NCBI GenBank assembly: GCA_028583605.1
Contig: CM053336.1
Span: 28,316,312 to 28,380,311 of the forward strand
From: Dastarcus helophoroides
Lineage: Eukaryota; Arthropoda; Insecta; Coleoptera; Bothrideridae
Direction of reading: 5' to 3'
Length of the DNA: 64,000 bases
The position numbers and the translations under genes were made by a program. The first letter of the stretch is position 1. Every line of letters begins with the position of its first letter. Positions 40,847 to 51,642 of the stretch are shown in pieces. Below the pieces are notes generated by a model, which made no database searches, was not told where the DNA came from, and was given only the letters and a program-made list of their open reading frames with translations.

Positions 40847-42986
40847 CCTGTTAGCCGGGAAATTAGCTATTGCTCAACTCGTTTCAGAATGGGGACTTTT
40901 TGTTCGCAGCGATAAGTAATATCACACCTCAAATAATAAAAGAATATTGTTTTTAACTTATGGTTTTTATTTATTTTGATAAAATATTTTATATTTAAAA
41001 TATAATTCAAATGTATTCAATGTAAAACGCATTAATGGAACAAATTATAAATATTTCGCAGTATGATATTGCTTGAAACAGTGAGGCATACACAAGGCAA
41101 CACAGCAGTCAGGACACCAGAATCTCGATTCTCTCCTAATACCTTTGGAATAACACACTTTGCATCTCCTGGTTACGTTTACTCTTGAATTTTCGGATGG
41201 TATATAATCCGCAAAATGTCTTTCAATTAGTCTAGATGGTTTTGGTGTCAAAGAAGGGCGTCCCTTACTAGTAGATGGCGACTGTGACACATTTCCGTAT
41301 TTTTCGACAATATCTATGAGAAAATGGAGCTTATCGAGGTGACCGCCATCTTTTTTGTATAAAAGATATGCATTCAAACACACCATGTCCAGTGAATGTA
41401 AAAAAAATTTATAGTAATACTTTTTTACTTGATTTCTAGCGATTTCATAAGTTTTCATTTGTCCGTCAGCAAGATCAACTCCTCCCATGTTTTTGTTATA
41501 GTCAACGATAACTTCCGGTTTTGATATCGTTTTCCCTCGTTTTTCCATTTCCACAAATTTATTGTCGTGGATCGTACTCAATATAATTACGTCCCTTTTG
41601 TCTTTTCATTTCATAATCATTATTTTGTTCTTGTACCTTGCAATATATTCATCTTTTTTCAAAATACGAGATTTTATATCAGATGGTATTCCTTTTCTAT
41701 TTTTCCTCATTGTTCCTACAATATTGGTTTTTCTTCTGCACATTTCTTCAGCTAAATCAACACTAGTGTACCAATTATCGAGGTATACCGTATGTCCCTT
41801 TTCCAAAAAATCGTGACATAATTGAAGAACAATACGCTTTGCTGCCTTTTCTTCTGTGTAGTTCAAACCATACTGCGTATTTTTACCTGTATATAAGGAA
41901 ATCAATTATGTATCCTGACTTACTTTCACACAGCATATACAATTTAACACCAAATCGACTTCTTTTCGATGGAATATACTGTTTCCAAGATAGTCTTCCT
42001 TTCCATAACAAAAGAGACTCATCTACTGATAGTTCCTTATCTGGTACGTATAAAGCCTTGAATTTATTTTTCAAATAAGCACTGTTATCAGCAAAGTGTA
42101 AAAATTTCGATAACAGTTGAAATCTTTTTTCTGACATAGTTTTATAAAAAAAGGAGTCTCCAGTCTTTCTCGCTTTGCTCATACGAAGGTTTTCCTATTA
42201 TTCCTTGCAAAATTAGTAAGGAAATGAATACCCTTATCTCTCGATTATTGGTGTCAACCCACGTGAGACATCTTGATCGCGGCTTCAAAGGACGATTTCT
42301 TTCAAAAAACTGACCAGCATACTTGTTTGTTTGTTCCACAATAAGTGCTACAAAATTATCGTCTATAAATTTCTTAAAATAAAGAAGGCAATCTTTTTGT
42401 TCGAGTCCTTCAAATGTAAGTCCAAATTGAGACAACAACGGAAAAGGCGGTTGTTTTACTCCCTCACTTTTCCATCCATTCGATGTTGTTTATTTGCCCT
42501 CCCAGGCAATATTTCATCGTCACTTTCGATCATCTCAACAATGTTTTCTTTCTCAAAATAAGTTTTAGCCATATTTTGTAGAAAATAAAAAGTACTTAAG
42601 TCATAAAGTTATTACTAATAAAAATATATAAAACACTGACATTCACAATAAAAATATTCAAATCAGAAGGTTATTACTAAAATGTAAGATACTGAAATGC
42701 AGACTAAAATGTATCCGAATTGTGGCAGCTTGAAGTATAGTTCATGCAGCACCCGTTTTCCCGTTAATAGCGCTCAAGTCACAGATTACAAGAACATGAA
42801 AATTCATGACGCATAGACAAAATGATGGCATATCTATAACCACTCTAAGATTTAATAGATAAGAACAACGTAGAACGTAATGCGTTCAATATATTACGAT
42901 TAATTTCCATGACGAAAAATTTCGTCATGCCCATTGCAGTAGGCTTCTATGTATGACGAAATATTTTGTCATACCCAGTTAACAGG
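40847..42986 (-). mobile_element. piggyBac element 2, near complete
   Basis: The left flank is TTAA (40843-40846). The right flank is TTAG (42987-42990), a one-base decay of TTAA. The termini CCTGTTAGCCGGG and CCTGTTAACTGGG are inverted repeats. Length is 2140 bp with a nearly full transposase broken by a few frameshifts. Two ATGACGAAA...TTTCGTCAT-type palindromes lie next to the right end. Confidence 0.9.
41045..42572 (-). pseudogene. piggyBac 2 transposase with frameshifts
   Basis: It starts MAKTYFEKENIVEM at 42572 with an acidic stretch. Frames 42438-42142, 42182-41883, 41905-41606 and 41581-41045 continue one protein. The core contains ELSVDESLLLWKGRL (first Asp), TVYLDNWYTSVDLAEEM (second Asp), and NKNMGGVDLADGQM (region of the third Asp). 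The C-terminus is a cysteine-rich zinc domain (CKVCYSKG, WCPDCCVALC, HCFKQYH). At least three single-base shifts prevent expression. Unlike piggyBac 1, all domains are present. Confidence 0.85.
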
Positions 42987-42990
42987 TTAG

Positions 42991-43600
42991 GTACTATTCA
43001 GTAATTATATACCTTTAACAACACCAGAATAGCCAAATGTAATGCCACTGCAAGCAATTACTAAATTAAATTTAATAACACAATAGCAATACTTACTTGG
43101 CTTTAAAAGGACCTGTGCTCATTGGCATCGTGAACTGGCGGAGGCTTTCGGGCAGAGTGGCATTCCTAGGTGAGGCATTTAACAATTTCGATCGAAAATA
43201 TTAACAATTTTGGATGAGTCTGAATAGCGAAGCCAAATATGTCAATAGATGCTATTATGCGAAACGCAGGTAGGACTTGAAATATGTTAAAGAAATGAAA
43301 AAAATATGTGACTACACTTGGTCACCTTTGATTAAAGATCAAGGCACAGAAGAAGGAAAGGCAAACCTCAAAAGAGGAGGGGCTGGGATCAGCTTGCGTC
43401 AGTTTTGCGAATCATTGTAAGTCATACAAAAACCAACTGAATGATTGCACACACGAAAATATTGGCGAGGGGTCTATTTAAATAATCTCGAATTTAATAT
43501 TATAAAGGAAGGGCGGAGTGAATTAATGCAAAAAATATAGTCTTATTAAATTTATGGACGTTCTGTAACTATATAACTCAATTTGAAATGAATAGCCCAA
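42991..43600. other. Interval without recognised gene
   Basis: No convincing frame or repeat terminus was found between the piggyBac right end and the hAT2 duplication. Confidence 0.45.
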
Positions 43601-43608
43601 CTCTATAG
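43601..43608. repeat. 8-bp target-site duplication of hAT2, left copy
   Basis: CTCTATAG here is repeated exactly at 47696-47703. Confidence 0.9.
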
Positions 43609-46600
43609 TAGAGTTGGGCATCGACCCGCAGACCTGTTCTTTTGCACCTAGTTCACTCGCATGATCCGGCGCACCTATAGTTCCGACTTCAATAAACTAG
43701 GTGCGCAGGTTCAGCTACTCCGGGAAGTGCGAGACCTTAAATGCGGTGGAGTACTGACCCAAAGATTAGACCAATGTACTCACCGTCCTGATAGAATAAA
43801 TATAATGACCCACCATAATATTGCTGTCGTTGCCAAGTCGAAAATACGGAATCTGTAGACATATTAGGGGAACAGAAGTGTGGTAAATGTAGATGTCGCT
43901 ATGCATGTCATTTTAACGTTTCTGTTATGAGAATTTGAATACAGTAATACGTAATCAAGTGTAATTTGTTTTGAGTTTAGGAGGAATGGTGGTTCGACTA
44001 GTGAAACGACAGATCTTTCGTAAAAACATTAACATTTTTTGCATCTATTATATTTTATATTTGAGGAATATTTTTAAGGCATAAAGTATTAAAATTAAAT
44101 TCAAATATAAATTTAATAACTCAGAAATCGGAAATATACCCTTGTACTCTATATTTATGTTTCGTTATTTTGCAAACTTGGACTAGTAAATAAATAATAA
44201 CCATTAAAAATATATTAAATTTAGTTATACACTAAATATATTACATAAAAATATACAAACAAAAAATATTTATAGTATATATAAATCTAAATTAGGAATT
44301 TAATAGTTAGCAGATATAATAAACAAATCTTACAAAAACTGGTTATTAACATTTAAAAATAAGATTTTCTCCACTTTGTTCGAACTTAAACGAGTTCGTC
44401 TTTCATTTAAAATTTGCCCAGCTTTTGAGAACAAGCGTTCACAAGGAACCGATGAAGCTAGAGCGCAACATTGGCGTCGAAATAATTCACTTAAATTTGG
44501 ATATATAATAGCATGTTCTTTCCACCAATTTAAAGGGTTCATATTTCTTTGTAATATTTCATCTTCAAGATATCGCTGTACCTCCTTAATAGCTCTAGAT
44601 CTTGATGTACCTGGCGGTTTGGCTTTTGAAACTGCTTTATCAATAGACGCCCATATAGATATGGTATTTGTAGCCGTGTTGCTTTCTATTGTCGGCGCAT
44701 TAATTTCAGGTGTGGAGTCGTCAATATTCCCATTTTTTTGTGAAATTATTTGCCATATCAAATCTACAATTTTAGATTTTGTCTGTTGAATAGCAGCCTC
44801 ATTTTTGAACACGTGTGTCTTATACCTAGGATCTAAAAAGGTACATATGGCTAAAGTGTCACTAAATTCAATATTTATCAATCTTTCGTTAATGCCATTT
44901 TCCAAATTTTTTATTATGTTCTTGGAAGTGGAACAAGTGATCTTTACTTTTAACTCATCCATAACATTCAGTAATGCGTTGGTAAATACTATGACTAAAG
45001 AACCAGACATATAATTTTCCCCGCTTACAGCCCGTGTAACATTTTCGAAAGGACTAAGTATGGTTACTAAATTTTTTATTAAATCCCATTCCTCTATCGT
45101 CAACATTGGTAAATTATAATTATTTAATATTGCGATGGTAGATCTTACGGCATCTTGTAACTCTAAAATTCTTTCTAACATATAAAATGTCGAATTCCAT
45201 CTTGTTATCACATCTTGCTTTAATTTTTTAGGGTTTTGAACACCCATATTTATCTGGTAATGCATTAATTTTTCAGTCGCAACGGTGCTTCTTCGAAAAT
45301 GTCCCACGATTTGTTTAACTTTATTAATAGTGGGTTCTACACTTTTTAATGCATTTTGAACAATTAAATTTAGAGTATGTGCAAAACAGCCAAAATGCTT
45401 CCATCCTAAAATGTCTAATAGCTTTTTTATATTACTGGCATTGTCGGAAACTGTTAAAACTATCTTTTCTTGTATTTTCTATTCTTCGGTTGCACGTTCT
45501 AATTCTTTAGCTAAATTTTCACTTGTGTGACTGTAAATTTTATACATTGCAATAAAATTGTTTTTAACTCAAAATTCTCATTTAGATAATGCCCAGTAAT
45601 GCCTAAAAAACTTTCATTTTTTGTCGATGTCCAACAATCTGTGGTTAAACAGACACGATATTTTTAATTTCGCCTTTGCAATTATTTAAACACATTTCAT
45701 AAAAATGATTTATGTCTGAACCAGCTCAAGTTTTCCTATTAGGAAGATTATATGATGGATTTAGAGCCTTAACAAATCGTCTAAATCCCTTATCTTCCAC
45801 TATCCTAAATGGTTGATAGTCTAGGGTGAACAGTGTCATTAATTCAGTGTCATTTTTTTTTTCACATTAAGTGGTAAGGTTTTCAGAGAGTAGTAAGCTG
45901 AAACCTTTATCTGTTTACCCTTAAAGATTTTGGTGGAAGTGTTTGAAGTCGAGGATATAGAAGTTAAACATGTTGAAAACACAGAATCCATAGTTTCTTT
46001 TGAAGAACAACCAGGATTAGAATTACACTGAGATTTGGAGGAGGAGGGCAAATCGATTGCAAGACTTTTTTCTTTCTAAAAATAGTGGATTATGGGTCAT
46101 TTAGAAATAAAAAATAAATAATTGTCTTACCTGCAAATTATTAGATGCGTTGTTGAATGTTTGGATTATTTGGACGTCATTATTATCATCTTCATCGACT
46201 GTTAAGCTAACTGTAGAATGTTTTCTCTGAATATGCCTTTTCATATTAGAAGCTGACGATTTGTAACACATTTTCTGACCGCATATATCACATTTAGCAT
46301 AGTTAGTATCAATTTGAATAAAGTATTTCCAAATAACACTTCTACATTTACCACTCATTTTGGAATATATGTCTGTCTATTATTACAAAGTCACTATCAC
46401 AAGATCACGATCGCAGTCACAGAGTCACAGTACTACCAAAAGACAAACTATTATAATAATGTGAATTGTTGAATCTTGAATGAATGCAGAATAACTGAAC
46501 ACTGATGAATTAGTTGAATTTGAATGTTGCATATGAATAACAGAATACTCAAACAATACCTATTATTGTACTCAAACAATAATATTACTGTAGCACACTT

Positions 46601-47695
46601 ATTGCTTCGGATTGCAAGATGCAGATTAAGGAATCTACGGGCAAGTTGGGATAATTCTTTCTTTCCCATGAAAAGCAATAAAACATCTGTTAGCTTGCCC
46701 TTTTTCGCTAAAGAATATTGGTGGCCATAAAGTCTTTCCGGTCGCCTCCCCCAGATGTTAGGAGATAGATAGTTTATATAATAAGGCACAATACAGATAA
46801 AGTTTTAACTACGTAGTCAACAAATTCATCTAAATCGGTTCTATTTGATCATATAAATCTGTATTTCAGCTTTGTTCCATTACTTTCTGGACACTCTGTA
46901 TAATTAAATTCCTGATTATATTCCTGAAGCTAAGAGGAATAACGATTCAGTTTTAAGTCTTATCGCCTTTTTGCCTTTTGTTTAGACTACAGCCTGAGTG
47001 CACCTGACGCAACTTCTCGATTCTTAGCGTATTAACTGAACCAATTGCTTGGCATACCATTATTTGTACCAAGGAAATATTAGCGTTCTACGAGATAGTT
47101 ACGTCACCCAATATTTTGTTTAATATCATTATTCGTTTGACAAATATAAAATAAAATCCTTTAAAAAATGAAGAATTGGACACCATGTATCTCAAAAACG
47201 GTACACTTGAGAGGCATTGTTTATATAACAAAGTCGTATTATTTTTGATACTTTGTTGCCGCTTAAAATTTCCGCAATGGAAAGCAAGCCACTCTGTATA
47301 ATAAGAAAACTAATTGATTTTTATTTTGAGTCAACAAAAATTCTCATATGAAAAAGAATAACTGATTGAAAATTCACAAAAAATATTTATTATTTACATT
47401 TAAATATAGCATTTTTACTGAATGAATATAAATATGTATGTATGTGCCATCGCCATCTATTAGGTATATGCATAAGATAATAGCTATTTCAATATATAAT
47501 ATTCACCGAACCTGCAGATGACGGTTCGATACGATTCGTTCAGCGTTCCGATCTAAAAGATGAATGAACTAAAAGAAACCAATAGATCTAAATACCCATT
47601 CAGGCGCTCAGGTCTTGCACCGTTGCACCTAGTTCAAAATAAAGATCGGAGCAGGTGCACCTGTTCCGAAAAAAAAGCAGGTCCACCCATCCCTA
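43609..47695 (-). mobile_element. hAT transposon (hAT2, BED zinc finger type)
   Basis: The termini TAGAGTTGGGCATCGACC and TAGGGATGGGTGGACC (reverse complement of the right end) are imperfect inverted repeats. They are flanked by the perfect duplication CTCTATAG. Length is 4087 bp. A near-perfect palindrome with core CAGGTGCACCTG lies 28 bp inside the right end and is conserved in the nested copy at 15644-16311. Region 46800-47300 contains two mariner-like ends and may be secondary insertion. Confidence 0.92.
44330..46358 (-). pseudogene. hAT2 transposase with BED finger and one intron, frameshifted
   Basis: Exon 1 starts at 46358 and encodes a BED finger (SVIWKYF, CDICGQK, MKRHIQRKH). It ends CAG before GTAAGAC. 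A 55-bp intron (46130-46076) ends TATTTTTAG, and the frame continues in phase. The middle (46075-45310) is broken by several stops and shifts but shows FRRFVKALNPSYNLPNRKT-type sequence. The last 325 residues (45307-44330) are open, with TRWNSTFYMLERI, LAICTFLDPRYK and the dimerisation region (WWKEHAIIYPNLSELFRRQ, SSVPCERLFSKAG). The ZBED/Tol2-like family assignment is secure, but the copy is inactive. Confidence 0.85.
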
Positions 47696-47703
47696 CTCTA
47701 TAG

Positions 47704-48350
47704 AGCAATTTAATATCAACCATCGACAGCTCGTTGAAGTAGACGAAGAAGGTGGATAAATGAAGGGATTAGCGGTAAAAATTTTGGTGAAAGAATGAGT
47801 ATCCGTCTTAATAAGATTTTTCTTCGACGGCCAGTCATCATTATGAGATGTATCTTTTCTGCATTAAAAAACTACTTAAAATGTTAAAGTGCCATTTTAA
47901 GTAGTTCCTTCATGAAGTCTAGTTCCGAAAAATGTATATCTTATGATGATGGGAAACCTTGAAGTCTTTCGAATACAATCACAGATGAACTGAAAATTGT
48001 CAATAACGCCCTTAGTTAAGTGAACTTCGCTTTCGACAGCCGCACTAAAATTTGCCGATCTATTCGTTCCGATAATGTCAATGTCTGCTAAAGTTAGGCA
48101 AAATTATGTACTAGGTGTGTTCCAATACTATTAAAAACAAGAAGAAACATGGTCACATTGAAGAAAATACTTGTTTGGGCAAAGTATAGGTTTCTGTTTA
48201 GAAGATAAATCCAATCAAGTTTTACTTGCAATTAAATCTGTAGAAGCTGAAGACTTTTAAGACTTTGCAAAATTAATAGAATAGCTGATCAAAACGTGTT
48301 GAGGATAGTTTGGTAGCTAAATTGTTGAATAACGTATACATTTTTTATTA
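47704..48350. other. Unassigned interval with a small perfect hairpin
   Basis: AACTACTTAAAATG at 47870-47883 and its exact reverse complement at 47893-47906 surround a 9-nt loop. There is no gene. Confidence 0.5.
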
Positions 48351-48359
48351 ACTCAAAAA

Positions 48360-49115
48360 CATTGGCAATTAAATTAATAGTCGCTTCAAAACACTCACTG
48401 AGGTTTCGACTAAAAACAATGAATCGTATTGTGGTTTCTGTAAAAAGTGCATAAAGATAACTAAATCAACCAAAAGTGACATGTGGAGTTATCAAACCCT
48501 TTCAATGACAACCTAAGGGAAATTCGATATCATTTGGGGAACAAAAAGATATTGTTTCACCATGATATTGTTTCACCTGCCCTTTTATCAATCCTGGAAA
48601 TGGTTTAAATCAATGAACTAAAGTTCGAGTTAGTACGTCATCCTCCGCTTTTCTAGATTTAGGTTCGTGCGACCTAACCTCAAGATATTTGTCGGAGGTA
48701 AAATATTTGGAGCAATGAGTAAGCCAATAATGCTCGTAAACATTTTTTCATGAAAACACCTTTGCTACGTAGTTGTCGATGTTGATAAAATCTTGTTTCA
48801 CTAGAAAGAAAACAAGACTCAAAACAATGAATTGGATTGGGCAAAGCAATTCCAAAAAAGCACAAAAATTTCAACAGCGTAACTCCTTTTTTTGGGATTA
48901 CAAAGGTTGTTAATTATCTTCAACACTGTAATAATTAATGACATGCGGAGTTATTAAACCTTTTCAGAGACCAAGTAAGGGAAAAACAAAATCATTTGGG
49001 CAAGAGAAAGATATTGTTTTACCATAACACCTGCTCTTTCGTCAATCCTTGCAATGGTTAAAATCAACGAAACTAAGTTGAAGTTGGTCCGCCATTCTGC
49101 GGATTTACCAGTTTT
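48360..49115. repeat. Diverged direct duplication, offset about 462 bp
   Basis: The word GACATGTGGAGTTATCAAAC at 48478 matches GACATGCGGAGTTATTAAAC at 48940. Landmarks on both sides keep order: AAAACAATGAAT; ATCATTTGGG followed by AAAGATATTGTTT; TCAATCCT followed by ATGGTT. Neither unit has a credible gene. Confidence 0.7.
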
Positions 49116-50479
49116 AGTGCAAAAATGCATGAAGGCTTCTAGAAGTTGCTCAATAAAAGTAATATTATTATATTAGAGCGCTGCTATGAAAACTGTATGT
49201 CAAGACTATGTTGAAAAATAAAATAGCAAAATTATAAAAAAAAAAACCTTTCTGCAACAGGCCGGATATTTTTCACCTCATCTTCCGCATTAAATGTGAC
49301 AAATCAAAAGATCGATCTTTTACTAATAAATGCTTGGCAAACATATTTGATTGATTCCGAATTTATTTTAATTCCTTGTACTATTAAGCTTTTTTTGTTT
49401 TTTAAATTTTTTTAACCCCCAACCCTACCAACCCACACGCCCCAAGGGGGGACCAATTGGAGGCCCCCAGAGCGCCCGCTGAAATGCGTACGCCGCAAAC
49501 GAAATCTACCCAACCTTCAGATTCGCAACCCGACGATACGACTTTCTTAGATTAGATCAGGAAGTCCAAGACGAAGCATTATCATGGTCCGCAGCGACGA
49601 TCGTCCCCCGGTACCCGAAACGTCAAAGTGGAGAAGTGTTCCAACCTAGGTCCTTGGGAAGCGTCTTTATGCCGCATTAAACTGTGGTATTGGACAATAA
49701 GTCCAGCGGAAACGTGATTAGTTGTTTGAGCACTCGAAGTAAGTCCTGACATGAACGATATCACGCTAAATAAAGGCATGCAAAAGCGTTCTACAAGCTA
49801 GACAACTACAAAGCACTTAAAGCCGAATTCCCAGTTTTCCCACTACGTAAGCACTATCCGCCAAGCTAGTTTCCCCACTAACTGCCCAGCTAAAAAAATT
49901 CATAAGCACATTGTTAAATCAAAATGAGTCGTTTTGTTAAAAATTAGGGATAAAAGTTTGAAATGTGATCGATAAAAGTAAATATAAAAATTTTTTCAAC
50001 AAAGCGTAAAGGGTGAATTAAAAGACAATAAATAAGGGCCTTAATAGTAACATCAGAACCAATACATGAGTGATCAAATTACTAAAAAAATAAACGAAAG
50101 GCTAAGGGGCACAGATAGTAGGTAAGCATGCGAATGCATATAACGACTAAAACTTGCATTAGCTAGTAAGCGGGCCTGGAAAACGACCAAGTTTTATTAT
50201 AGAAAGTAGGTAACCGATTCCAAAAATGATCCAGAGGAAGGACGGCGGCAATTAGCTAAGGGGTTTGGGTAATTATTAGAAGTCGACAGTAGCGACTGAA
50301 GACGCATGTTGCTGCAAAAAGTGTCGCTACTTGTAAGTAGCGATGGAAGACGGAGGTGGCAACCAAAGAGCACGTATGTCATCTAAAAATTACAGATAAA
50401 GATTTGACAAGCGACTGAGGGAACGAAAGAAGGGTTAAAGGGGTAAGAAGTTACTGGAGGGCAAATCGATGTAGGCGAT
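49116..50479. other. Interval with a locally GC-rich block, no gene recognised
   Basis: Between 49410 and 49760 base composition is far less AT-rich than the surroundings (for example CCCCAAGGGGGGACC, GCCCGCTGAAATGCG). Only short frames exist. Near 50286-50350 a GTAGCGAC/GTCGCTAC inverted motif is repeated. Confidence 0.4.
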
Positions 50480-50499
50480 TACTACGAATGACTGCGAGA

Positions 50500-51160
50500 T
50501 CGCAAAGAATAACAAAAAGGACGCAGGAAGCTATTAGTGGACGCAGTAAGTTATTATTGAAAATATTAATGGACGCAGGATGCTATCAATGGACGCCGAA
50601 AGCGATTAGTGGACGCAAAAAGCAAATAATGGCCGCAGGAATCTACCAATGGTCAAAGAAAGAGAGTAAGCAAAGCAGGAGGGACTGATCGCATGCTAGA
50701 AGTCATTGACCCAATAGGACAAGCAAACAAAACGTGGATAAAAATCAACGAGAGAAGATAGTAAATAAAAGAACGCACAAGGCAGGTAAAAGTGAGCGTA
50801 TAACGAACAAGCAACGCAGCAAGCGGTTATGAGAGAACATGAGATAATCCAGAAATTAGGTATCAAATGAGAGCATATAGCTAGCTGGTGAGGGACGCAG
50901 GAAGCAACTGAGCGGACGCATCAAGAAACTTAGGAGTCATAGGAAAGATTGAAGGTCGCAGGTAGCAAATATAACTGAATAGAAGGCAGGTAGAGAGTGA
51001 ACTGTTAAAGCAAGCGGCTAGAAGAAGCTCAAAGCAATTTAGGGGACGCAAAGTGTGCCCGAACGGGAGCGGCAGAGGACTGGAGGCGCAAAAAGCGACT
51101 GCGGGGACGCGGGAAGCGACTGCGGGGTTACAGGAAACGACTGGTCGACGACGGATAGGA
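50500..51160. repeat. Degenerate minisatellite on GGACGCAGGAAGCGATTAGT, about 20 bp
   Basis: Consecutive units of 20 bp are clear at 50510-50660 (GGACGCAGGATGCTATCAAT, GGACGCCGAAAGCGATTAGT, GGACGCAAAAAGCAAATAAT). Related units return at 50890-50930 and 51045-51145 with diverged sequence between. All are in the same orientation. Confidence 0.75.
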
Positions 51161-51634
51161 GGATATGGAAAATGTATTAAAAATAATTAAAATTTATAAA
51201 AAATTCAATTATGAGTATTATTACTATAACTATTACAAAAGCAAACTTTATACCAAAAAAAGGTATTTTCTTTTCGTTTTTGTTCATAACTAAGCGGAAA
51301 ATCATAAAATAAACTTTAGGACAAAGAACGAAATTTTTTTCGTAGAGTCGTGTAATCATTGCAATGCTTTCCTCTGGAGAGAGTAAAAACTTACATGCGG
51401 ACGGCAGCTCTTCGTCGGTGAGCACACTGGCTAGTCCTTTGGAGAGCTCGGGAATCTGGTAACTAAGGTAATCGATTCTTTATCAGGGATTTTGATGTTA
51501 ATTTAAAATATAAGGTAAATGCATCAAAATAAGAAATAAGGGGCGCCAGGTAATTTCGTTCGCCGTTACCTAAAAATATTTTAATTGAAATTACCAAATA
51601 GATATGATCTTCAAGACTCGATCACGATTATTGT
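51161..51634. other. Interval without assigned gene
   Basis: A minus-strand frame of 82 codons at 51425-51177 ends in a hydrophobic run. No family is recognised and it may be chance. Confidence 0.35.
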
Positions 51635-51642
51635 CTTTAAAC
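51635..51642. repeat. 8-bp target-site duplication of hAT3, left copy
   Basis: CTTTAAAC here is repeated exactly at 54369-54376. Confidence 0.92.

Noticed and set aside
44376..45014. Two plus-strand frames of 137 and 69 codons
   Set aside because: Both are antisense to the well-supported hAT2 transposase C-terminus.
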